Source: Aphidius gifuensis (Eukaryota; Arthropoda; Insecta; Hymenoptera; Braconidae). Taken from it: a DNA stretch of 64,000 nt. The stretch covers positions 5,952,001-6,016,000 of the forward strand of contig NC_057789.1 in NCBI RefSeq assembly GCF_014905175.1, in the 5' to 3' direction. Positions 1 to 10,262 of this stretch are shown piece by piece. The translations under genes and the position numbers were made by a program. The notes below the pieces were generated by a model that searched no databases, was not told the DNA's origin, and worked only from the letters and a program-made list of their open reading frames with translations. Position 1 is the first letter of the stretch. Every line of letters starts with the position of its first letter.

Positions 1-3000
1 TTAATCGAGGTCTGCCGCGAAAACGTGATGCGCCAGGGGGGTACATAGACAAGAATAGAGAGTTACCAAAAGTCAGTCAAAGTTAACAAATAAACAGAGA
101 CTAAAATGTATATGTATTTATTATTATTGTATGCGAGTTCAATAAGTAAGAAGCTCAAGAGAGAAACCAAGAGATGCAAGCTAGGTCAAAATGTTGCACA
201 ATACAACCGAAATATTCTCTATATATTTGTTTGAGTTTACCAACTGAATTTTGCTACCGGTAATCTGTTTAACAATTTCATCAAGTACATATATATATAT
301 TTTTGAGACAAAAGTTTAAATCAGACATGGGATGCATGAGTATACTCGGAATTATATTTATATATATCTATAAAACAAAAACAAAAACAAAAAAAAGGTT
401 TTCATTCTTGATTTACTATACATATATATATATATAAAACATGTAGGGTTTATATTGCAAGTTTCACCATACATGCACATTGGCCATCCATCAATTGTGA
501 ATAATTTACAACTTAACAGTGGCCTGAAGCGAAAAGACGATTAATGGTTATTGGTATCGATGAATGGTACCTTTTACAATCTAATGTTTTTCTGTCTCTT
601 ATTTTTCACTGTCAGTTTTTTATTTATTTGCGTTATTATTATTATTATTATTTATTTAATAGATATGTATATATATTTATATCGCTAATGTACCAGATAC
701 GATTACACGGGGTTCTAAGATTTAACAATGTTCAATTGTCGATATGTAGTGTGGACGCAATAAGGGTTGGAATATGAGTAACGATCGTGAGACATGGCAC
801 ACATCTATATAGAGTCATAAAGTTTCATTGTATCAAGGCAGGTCTCGTCATATGAATGATGGGAGAGAAGGGTTGAAACTAAAAGCAAAAAATGATACAA
901 GGGTAAGGATGAAAAGACAAAAAAAGAGGGGGTTGTATGGGTTATATTATGTATGAATATATGTACATTAAGTATTCGCACGCCATATGCCAGAGAACCA
1001 ACGGCAAAGTGCATTATAGAATATTATAACTTCATAAAAAAAGTTTTATACTAACACTTCCTGTTCAATAGGTGTATATTATTCATTTATTTTTTACAAT
1101 GACTCAGAATATGAAATATATACATATAGATATGTTGTATACTAATTGTTGAAGAAATAAAAAAATAATAAAAAAAAATAAAAGAATACCGACGACGACG
1201 AGCACTCTGTATAGTCAAAAAGGTTTTTTTGTATTTTAGAATAACATTGTCCGAATGATCCTAACCAACCATAAAATATCCAAGTGTTTTTTTTTTTATT
1301 TTGTTTCTTTTTTTTTTTTTTAAGGCATCTTCTTTTCTTTCAAAAACATTTTTTACCTTAGTTATTTTTATTGAATTGACCTTGGAACGAGACTGAACCT
1401 TCTGCTAATCGTGCAGGGTCTCAGGACAATGACGAAATGAAACTCAAAGAGGCTGTAAAAATTGTTGGTTTTTCCGTATAGGTATTTCTGACTCAACTTT
1501 CGCTTTTATGGATAATGCCGGCTTGCCCAACAGAGACAAGACGAACTAACCAAGCAAACTGAGACTCTAACAAAAGTTATTTTTTTTATAGTATTTTTTT
1601 TTTTTTTTTTGGAAAAAGAATAAATTACAGTAGTAATAAAATTCTATAAATAATGTCATGGAAAAGAAGTTTTGCAATAACCTTGAATTTATGCCCAGGT
1701 CAAATGAATATCATATTTTCTTATCTCTTCTTTTCTTTGGTTTTTTTTTTTTTCTAATTAAAATATTTTTAATATTTCTTTTAAAATTTTATCACTTAAA
1801 AAACAAGTGAGATAAAATTAAATTTTTCCAAAAATATATATTTATGAATAAAATTAGAGAAATGAAAAAAAATATATATTATTTTTTATAAAAAAAAAAA
1901 ACATTTTTATACACATGAAAATCAGTGAGTCGGGATTGTTTTTTTTTAAGCATATATAAAAACGACACAAGTAAAAAAGTTGATGTGCACTGTATGCTTG
2001 ATCTCTGATTTGTTGAATTTAGTTTTAAAAATACTTTATAAAACCCTTTTTTATCCTCGACATACGCATTTTTATTTTTTATCTTTATTTTATTTTTTTT
2101 TTCCATTTTGAAATTCTATTTTTATATATGCATTTACATTTTTTTTTTTCTATTTTTTTATGTGGCATTGCAATTCTTCTTGTGAAGGGATTTTCATTTT
2201 CTTCAACGAGTGCTTTTTTTTTTTGCTCCTTTTCACCAAAATTCGAGTAAATCTCTATGTATCTGTATGTACTTGTGTTTGTCGAGAAAAAGAAAAATAC
2301 AGTGGAAAGTTAAAAAAAGAGAAAAAGAATAATGTAAATGTTGGGGTAAAACTGGTGCTGCTATACGGCTTTTCTGTTGGATTTTCCCTATGGTTGGACG
2401 GTGTTACATTTTCGCGTCGTAATGTTTAGTCAGAGAAAGAGAAATTCGCTCAAGAAATAGTTTATATAAGAAGGATTACGAGAATGTTAAGCGCACCTGA
2501 GAGTAGTGCTTCTACTTTTCACCATGAAAAGAATGTAATTACTATATATACCAGACGTCATAACTCTGACTAAAATGAACACGTTCATCAGCATCATGAA
2601 CATCTTTATTTCATTTTTTTTTTCCTACCTCGCTTACATGTTATCTCGCGTGCAAGCCTTTTTTGCTCTTTACTAATTTTCATTTCTTCGTATCATTTCA
2701 TTTTTATTATATTTTTTTTACGACTCTCTTGGATTGTGCCTAGTATTTTTTTTTTTTTCCTGTTTTCTTTTTATTATTCTCACCGACTGTTCTTATCATT
2801 TCCATTTGATCTATTTTTTTTTTTTCTGCACCATGTTATTTTTTTTATCTATCTCTATTATTATTATTATTATTATAACTTTTTTTTCACTTTTTTCATT
2901 TTTCGTTGTCTTTTATGTTTCATCTAAACTAACTATATGTATATAAAATTTTTGTGTTTTCGTGTCAGCAGTTGTGCCTTCAAGAGTAATGAAAAGACGT

Positions 3001-6000
3001 TCATATGCGTGACCCGAGAAGCTCTTATCACGTTCCACATATTTTTCCATCACAGTCTTTTACGTCCATACCATATATGCAAACACGGAAAAATAATATT
3101 ATTTTTCCATTTTATCAAAAGACCCAGTAGGGTTTTGCCTTAGTTTTTTTAAACGCGCGAGCTTACTTAGTATTTTGAGTCAGTGGTCCGTGATGTTATC
3201 ATTTTAAAATGATTTAATATATAAAAATAATCGAAATTATAATTTAAAACGTTCAGAATAATTATATTTGGGTGCAGAATTTAAATATTAAAATCATAAT
3301 TTCATCAAATATTAGCAAAAAAAAGCAAAATAGTTTGAATTAAATTTTGAAACTATCAGAATAATTATATATATTGACCAGGCACTTTCCCAAGATAATT
3401 ACTCTGACACATGTCATATTTAGTGTAATAATATATTAAAATATAATTATATATATATAGAATAATATTTTAATACCGCTTTATTTTTTTTTTTCTGTAT
3501 ATCTAACAAACGAAACATCTCTATACTTCAAAATTTTATTATTTTTTTTTCTCTTTTGAAAAAAAATATGAAAAATATACTATTATATTTTGTAGAATTT
3601 TTTTCATTTCTTTTTCCTCTAAAATGATTTTATACAACTGAAAATTGAAAACCGCATATGCAGGAAATATGAGGAAAGTCGAGAGTAAAATGAATCCTAA
3701 TGAATGACATATATATATGTTTTGAAATCCGTTGTGTGTGGCTTTGAGCCTTGTCTGTAAGTCTTATTATAAATATATATATATGTATTTGCTGTGCAAT
3801 TCTCGTGTAAATCGCGAGGGACACATAGAGACCACGTTGTTGTCTGCTTGAAATTGTGGTTTTACGTATGTAGAGTTAAGTGGCAGCATTCCAAATTTCA
3901 CGGCTTCAGGGGGATGAACATTTCCGTCGAGGTCAACCGCTTGCCTCGTTCTTTGGTCTCTAGATAAACATATATATATAACCATTCTAGTAACGATCCC
4001 AAAGACCGGAATCAGCCTACCAAATTCACCGTATATATATTTCATAACGACAAATAAACTCGTATACTTGTTTACTATATTGGCTATATATATTATATAT
4101 AATAATGCTCAACTAATCTAGCTATAATGAATAAAATACTTGCTAAATTATCCTCATAATATACAACTGCGGAAATACTGATAACAATGTTCGTTTGAAA
4201 ATATTTAATATCATATTTATCATTGCAAAAAAACTTCATCAATAAATAAACTTGTCTTGAGAGTAAAAAAAAAATGCGATTACAACTATTTTTAATATAC
4301 TTTTATATAAATAATCCCATGGCAATCGTAAAATAATTTTATTATAAATATAAATTTTATAGATTTTATCATAAAATATTTAATGTTAAAAAAAAAAAAA
4401 AAAACTGATGTCGAGGATGAGCAGCGATGTAAGAAAAGAATGATGTGCATGTGAATAAAAGCTTCGTGTCTTTGATTTTTTTTTTTTATATATACATATA
4501 TAAAAGGAAATAGAAAAAAAGTCGAAACGAAATGAGACGCAGGGAATTCAACAGCAAGAATTCTTAACGTTACGTTATTGACATCGAAGAAAAACGCATA
4601 GGATATTCTTTTGATAAAAACTCGTCACATACGGAATGAAATTTCGGATGATGCGGAGACATGTACAGGAAAAAAAAAAAAAGAAAAAAAAAACTCAGTA
4701 TAGCATAAGGCAAAAGTATCTCGATTGGGTATTTTAGATTATATAGATCTTGGCAAAAATCAAGGCAGTGTGTGATACAGGTTGAAGTGAACACCTGTAT
4801 ATATAAAAGATGATTTTAAAAATGAAAAGAAGAAAATAATCAAACGGATATATTGAAGAGAAAAAAAAAATTTCTTTGCTGATTCAGCTGAAGTAAAAAA
4901 ATGCAAGGGTGACAATGAATATAAAGGAGAAGATTTTATAAAATATAAATGAGATTATATAATTTATCATGATAGGATTGAACCATATAGTATAGATGTT
5001 GAATAAAGAAAAACTTCAATTAGTTTCAAAGTGACGTAAAATCAGTCCAATACAATAAATGTCACAAAATTTTTGGCAAGGGACGTAAATAATCGGGGGG
5101 GTTTATACTACTATATCCATTGGAAAAACACGTAACGGCTGGGAGGGTTTGCCACATGATGTGCACCCAGGGGGGCTCTTCTAAATTTATTTCATTTCGT
5201 TCCAAAGCAAAAGGGCACAACGGGTGTCAAGCCTCTGTTTTTCATGGGGATGAGACGAGGGGGTTACCATTGGTGTCGAAATCGGGGAACCACACCATCA
5301 AGCATGCGACAAGCGCAACACGCTCGACTTCAAAACCAAAATCCAACTGTGTTTCGGGGTCCAGGTCGAGATTGGGGTTGCTACCGTTTGTGCTGGTGGA
5401 TATATATATATATATTGTGTGACCATTGAAAGAGTAAAAAAAGCTTTTATTTTGAGTATTCTTTTGGCTATATAGCATTGTACTCGCTGAGTTTAGAAAT
5501 GACACTTAACACGTGATTTTATTCTTTTTTTATATTCAACGAATTGAGTGTAACGAAATGGGATCTTTTTAAAATTTGTAACATTCGTAGATGACCGTGA
5601 AAATTAAAAGAAAAAAAAAACCATGTTTATTATGTTATTTAAAATTTTTTTGGATTAAATTTGTATTATTCAAAATACAGCTAAATAAAATAAAATAAAA
5701 AACATCTAATTTACTCAAAATTTGTAATAATCTTGGCATGCAAAAAAGAAGGAATATGATTTTAAAAAAAGTAGAAAAACAAATAGTACATACATGATGT
5801 GAAAAAGGAGAGAGAAGAAACAAAAGACAGCTACATCTCGGTATACCAACAAGCAAGCGACATCGTTCAACGTTCTATCTCGACGAACTCCTGAAAAAAA
5901 TAAAATAAGCGAATTATTGTAGTAATTAAATATTTCAACACACATGTGATTTTCTCATGTGATTAAATAATTTAAAGTAGAAAATTTAAAACCAAAATTT

Positions 6001-6214
6001 CCACCTACATACTTTACTTGTTAATAAGTCCAGGCACCTGGTTACTTTGATTTATTTGTTGCAGCAAATAAATTATTCGACATCTAGAAAAGAAAAAAAA
6101 AACCCAATTAATTAATTATTTCACACAAGTATAATTTTGTATTACATAATAAAAAAAAATATATGTAAAAATAAAAAGAGACAGCCAATCAAACACCAGA
6201 ATATAATAATTATT
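1..6214. other. Gene-free A/T-rich stretch
   Basis: I see no supportable gene. Open frames here translate to Phe/Tyr/Ile/Lys-rich strings without domains. Contents are poly-A and poly-T runs, (TTA)n tracts at 632-652 and 2855-2877, a 16-bp perfect palindrome near 3197-3212 (ATCATTTTAAAATGAT) and a GC-richer patch at about 5095-5400. Confidence 0.7.
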
Positions 6215-7100
6215 TTACGCAAAAAAATTAGCAATGAGATTATAATAATTATAAAAAAAAAAAAATAACACATACATACGTGAAAATAAAATAAATAGGA
6301 CCAGGCTTTGAACAGCAAATAAATGCCATGATCATTTGTCATTTTATCATCAGCAAAATTCTGGAACAAATAAATAAATAATTCACTCAAATTGTTACAT
6401 ATTAATTGTTACACAAACGTATTAATTTTTAAGATGCTTATATTTTAAAAATAAACTTGCATTAATCAACAATATAAAATGGCAAAAATACAAAACAAGA
6501 GTTGTGTACATGTATTGTGCCAAGTACGACACACGAACGCACACACACACAAACACATATAAAGCGCAAATACTCCAACGTAAAATCACACCAAATTAAT
6601 GATATTTATTTAATTCAAAAAGTTAAAATTATAATTAAAATAAATATAAAAAAATAAGTAAAAAGTACATACGTGAAAATTGATGAATTAGACACATTAA
6701 TTTCAACAACAAATGGATGGCAAGATTTGGCGTTTATTTTGTTTTTTTTTTTTCAGATCAACAGGTTCAAAAAATAAAAACACAAAAATTCACTAATCAA
6801 CAAATGTAAATTATCAAAAAATATCCTCTATCAAGCGTTGATGTATTATATTTTTCAAATAAATATATTTTTAAAATTGATTTACTGATAGATTGATATT
6901 AAAACAAAAAAATTTTCAGGAGCTCTTTTTCACCTCTTTTTTAATGCGTATGTAAAATTGTGCAACATGGCGGATCAGCTGTTGGCTTGCCCCACTCAAA
7001 TCAGTGCGAATGTAGTGGGGGGTAATCAAAATGGTTTGTAATTTTTAAAATAAAAATGTTCAAAGCAAAAATTAATTTTTATATAAAAAAAAAAAAATTA
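6215..7100 (+). repeat. Upstream copy of the ubiquilin 5'-flank duplication
   Basis: This non-coding flank recurs in the same orientation at about 9245-10100. Matching anchors are GACCAGGCTTTGAACAGCAA (6299 and 9308), CAACGTAAAATCACA (6576 and 9518), GTACATACGTGAAAATT (6665 and 9607) and AACATGGCGG (6964 and 9949). Spacing is 2.94-3.01 kb throughout, so the copies are collinear with small indels. Within each block a shorter sub-unit starting ACATACGTGAAA appears twice (6273 and 6666; 9283 and 9608). A more degenerate third version may lie near 6005-6095. Confidence 0.85.
6964..6973 (+). promoter_or_regulatory. YY1/Pho-like site upstream of the ubiquilin gene
   Basis: AACATGGCGG lies about 465 bp before the ATG of the ubiquilin gene, in a GC-richer patch that also contains CAGCTG. 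ATGGCGG cores are typical of YY1/Pleiohomeotic sites close to transcription starts in animals. The same ten bases recur at 9949-9958 in the duplicated flank, so the element has survived where the neighbouring bases have diverged. Its promoter role is inference; no TATA box or initiator is clear here. Confidence 0.4.
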
Positions 7101-7428
7101 AATAAATAATTAATAACTCTTGTTTTTTTTTCTTTTATAAATAAATTTTTTTTAAATTATTCGCACGAGGATTTTAGCTCGTTCGTTAAAAAAATAATAA
7201 AAATGTTCAAAAAAAATTAATAATTCGATTTAAATAAATTATAAAAATGAACTGCCAATGCAGAAATTTATTTGTTAATTAATAAAGTAAAATAAACAAT
7301 ATCTTAGCAACCGTTGAATTTACTGTCAATTTTTTTTTTTTTTTAAATTTAAAAAATGGATATGTAAATAAATATATTCAAAAAAATATAAATAAATAAA
7401 CTGAAAAAAAATATAATACAATACTAAC

Positions 7429-9005
7429 ATGTCAGAAGATAAAAAAAGTATCAAAAAGATTACGATTTTTGTAAAAAAACAAAATGAAAAAAAAACTATC
7501 AGTATTGATGAAAATGCCACTATCACAGACGTGAGTATAAAATATATTAATAATGCATGAGAGTCTAAGTAAATTAAAAATTAATAAAATATCATTATTC
7601 ATAGTTAAGCTCTTGATTTATATTAAAATATTTAATTCACTTTGTATTTGTATTTTTAAAAATAAACTTTAAATTATTTATTGTATTGAATTTTTTTTTT
7701 AAACAGCTTAAAAATATAGTTGCTAAAGAATTTAATGCTCAACCATGTCATTTAAGTTTAATATTTGCTGGTAAAATAATGGAAGATCACGAAACACTTG
7801 GTACACATAATGTCAAGGATAATTTTACTATTTTTTTAGTTATAAAAGTACCACAGACAGCTAACAAGTCACAAACAAAAAATAGCCAAATGACTGAAAC
7901 ATCATCTGGTAATTTTACTTTTAATTTGAACCGATAATTTTAATTACTTAAAATTTATTTAATAAAAAAATTATATGTCAATATTTCAGGTTCTCATGCT
8001 TCAACTAGTAAGCAAGATAACTTTTTAACAAACGTGGTCGATTCAGAGCTATCAAACAAACAGCAAAGACCAGAATCACAATTCCAAACAGAAGCCATGA
8101 ACAATTTCTTTGAAAACATGCTGATGCAAAGTTTCATGGATAATCTTGTTGGTAATCCAGAATTTGTTCGCACACTTGCATCTTCAAATCCTCAAATTCA
8201 AGAACTCATGAAACGTAATCCAGAATTAAGTCATGTGTTTAATGATCCTCAATTACTGAGGTAAAAATATTTTTTAAGTTTGTTAAAAGTTAATTCAATA
8301 ATAAAAATATAATAATTATTTTTTTAAATAAATAATAATTAATAATAACTTTATAAATAAAGTATTATTTTATTGATTTTTATCACCAGACAATCTTTAG
8401 AATTATCAAGAAATCCAGCAATACGTCAAGAACTGATGCGAACACAAGATCGTGCTTTGTCAAATCTCGAAAGTATTCCCGGTGGCTACAATGCTTTACA
8501 ACGTATTTATCGTGATGTCTTGAAGCCAATATCCGAGGCAACAGAAAACGAACGAAATCCATTTTCAACATTGCGAGAAAATAATAATAATAATACAAAT
8601 GGTACACCAACAAATCCACAACAAGGACAAGTAAATCGTAATCCTTTACCAAATCCTTGGAATCCAGATGAATTTTGGATTACAAGTGAAAGTTCAATCG
8701 GACTAGCTGAAGAACAAATTGAACAAATATTACCAATAATTGCTCAAAGACAATCAGTACCATTTTTACATGAAGCTGATGAATTTTTTGAAATGATAAA
8801 ATTTGTACAAGAACGTGAATCATTGCTTACAATAAGTGAACAAAATTCAACAGAGGTACAACCTCCAGAAGAATGCTACAAAAATCAACTTGAAGAATTA
8901 ACAACAATGGGCTTTATAAATTATGATGACAATTTACAAGCACTTATTGAAACTTTTGGTGATATTGAAGCAGCTATTGAAATACTTTTCAAGAAATCTC
9001 AGTGA
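7429..9005 (+). CDS. Ubqn: Short, divergent ubiquilin (UBL-STI1-UBA), four exons
   Basis: Seen: exons 7429-7530, 7707-7908, 7990-8260 and 8390-9005 join in frame through GT-AG introns of 176, 81 and 129 bp, giving 1191 nt and 396 residues. The ATG at 7429 follows an in-frame TAA at 7414-7416; the stop is TGA at 9003-9005. A UBL domain spans about residues 10-82 (LIFAGKIMEDHETL, FLVIKVP). An STI1 region spans about 145-235, with repeated NP motifs. The linker has an Asn run and NPLPNPW at 276-282, a ubiquilin hallmark. A UBA domain spans about 355-393 (MGF at 365-367, NLQALIETFGDIEAAIE). Known: ubiquilins are cytosolic shuttles that bind the proteasome through the UBL and ubiquitin chains through the UBA, with STI1 regions holding hydrophobic clients. 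Odd: family members usually have about 540-620 residues. Here the second STI1 pair is replaced by roughly 70 residues (283-351) that I do not recognise. Inference: a divergent paralogue rather than the canonical orthologue; the symbol is at family level. Family assignment is very secure and exon edges are good. Confidence 0.93.
8581..8594 (+). repeat. (AAT)n tract encoding an Asn run in the ubiquilin gene
   Basis: A short AAT microsatellite lies in frame inside exon 4 and encodes consecutive Asn residues in the linker between the STI1 region and NPLPNPW. Such tracts expand easily, so its length may vary between individuals. Confidence 0.7.
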
Positions 9006-9232
9006 CACAAGAACTATCCAAGACTCATTAAAACAAAATTATAAACGACAGTAGCAAATGGATCACTTAAAAACACGATAATTTAAGATGATAATACAAA
9101 ACTCAAGTAATATTTCACTTAAAACAGCGACGAAGAGTATTTTAAATACATTTTTTTTTTTCATTTTAATATTTTTAATTTAGCAAATGATTTTAATTTT
9201 TAATTAGTTTATAACAAATGCTTCGAGTGTTA

Positions 9233-9260
9233 AATAAATGTGTAAACATTAAGCAATAAA
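9233..9260 (+). terminator. Polyadenylation signals of the ubiquilin gene
   Basis: Two AATAAA hexamers, at 9233-9238 and 9255-9260, lie about 230-255 bp after the stop codon. They give a likely 3' UTR of about 250 bp. Many AATAAA strings occur by chance in DNA this A/T-rich, so the choice rests on position. The first is conserved in the downstream 3'-flank copy (AATAAA at 10235-10240). Confidence 0.45.
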
Positions 9261-10100
9261 ATTATAATAATTATGAAAAAATACATACGTGAAATTAGAA
9301 TGAATAAGACCAGGCTTTGAACAGCAAATGAATGTCATCATTAGGCATTGTATTCAGCAAAATACTAAAACACATAAATAAATATTTTACTCAAGCTGTT
9401 GATTGTTTTTAGACAAACAAAAATATAAATGAATAAAACAAGGATAATGTTGCGGACATGTATTTTATCACCTGGTACAAACACAAACAAAAGTGCTTAT
9501 ACAAACTGTAAATACTTCAACGTAAAATCACAAGAAATTAATGATAATTATTTAATTCAAAAAGTTAGGATTATAATTTAAATAAATATGAAAAAATAAT
9601 TAATATGTACATACGTGAAAATTAATAAATTAGACACATGACGTTCATCAACAATAACAACAACAAATGAATGACATGATTTGGCTTTTTGTCCAACAAA
9701 TCCTGGAAAAAAATAAAAAACAAATAAAAATTAATTTATAAATAAATACGTTAACACAAAAATAAATTATCACATTAAATTGTAAATAATAATAAGAAAT
9801 ACTTTTTAATTTTTAGATAATGTATACGTTTCAATTAATTTGGATTCAATTATCAACATAAAATAAAAATAAAAATGATTGTGTTTAGCTGTGACATGAG
9901 TTGGCAAATTTTGGTGGCTTGGTGCGTAATGAGTATGTAAGGTTATGCAACATGGCGGACAAGTGCAAATATAGTAGTAAGAAAAAAAGCAAGATGGCAC
10001 GTTATAAAGGTCAGCGCGCGAATAATTTTAAAATTTTTAAAATAAAAGTTGAAAGAAAAAATAAATTTTTATATCCAAAAATAAAAATACAAAATTTTCA
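9245..10100 (+). repeat. Downstream copy of the ubiquilin 5'-flank duplication
   Basis: This is collinear with 6215-7100, from the shared ATTATAATAATTAT start to the YY1-like site at 9949-9958 and the A-rich stretch after it. Unlike the upstream copy it does not lead into a ubiquilin reading frame. A 72-codon open frame at 9901-10119 crosses the region but has no recognisable domain and is probably chance. The copies differ by many substitutions and indels, so the duplication is not recent. Confidence 0.85.
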
Positions 10101-10186
10101 TTGTATTTTTTTAATATAAATTTTTTTTTTACTTATTATTGAAGAAAAAATAAAGTTTTATTTGTTTTTTTTTTTTTATTATTTTT

Positions 10187-10262
10187 CTTTGACAAATAAT
10201 TTCAACTAGATTATCACAAATGTTTCAAGTGTCAAATAAACGTGTCAAATACTTTAAAAAAA
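10187..10262 (+). pseudogene. Orphan copy of the ubiquilin 3' flank (gene ghost)
   Basis: This matches the ubiquilin 3' flank at 9179-9245. ACAAATGTTTCAAGTGT at 10216-10232 pairs with ACAAATGCTTCGAGTGT at 9214-9230, followed in both by an AAATAAA string and GTGT. From YY1-like site to this anchor is 2250 bp in unit 1 but only 267 bp in unit 2, so about 1.98 kb (the whole gene body) is absent here. Similarity ends at about 10262. The reading as a deleted second copy is inference; no exon fragment is visible between 10100 and 10187. Confidence 0.65.

Noticed and set aside
1423..1491. Short acceptor-led open stretch after GTGCAG near 1418
   Set aside because: About 20 codons then a stop, with no matching neighbouring exon.
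8383..8652. 89-codon minus-strand frame
   Set aside because: It is the antisense shadow of ubiquilin exon 4.
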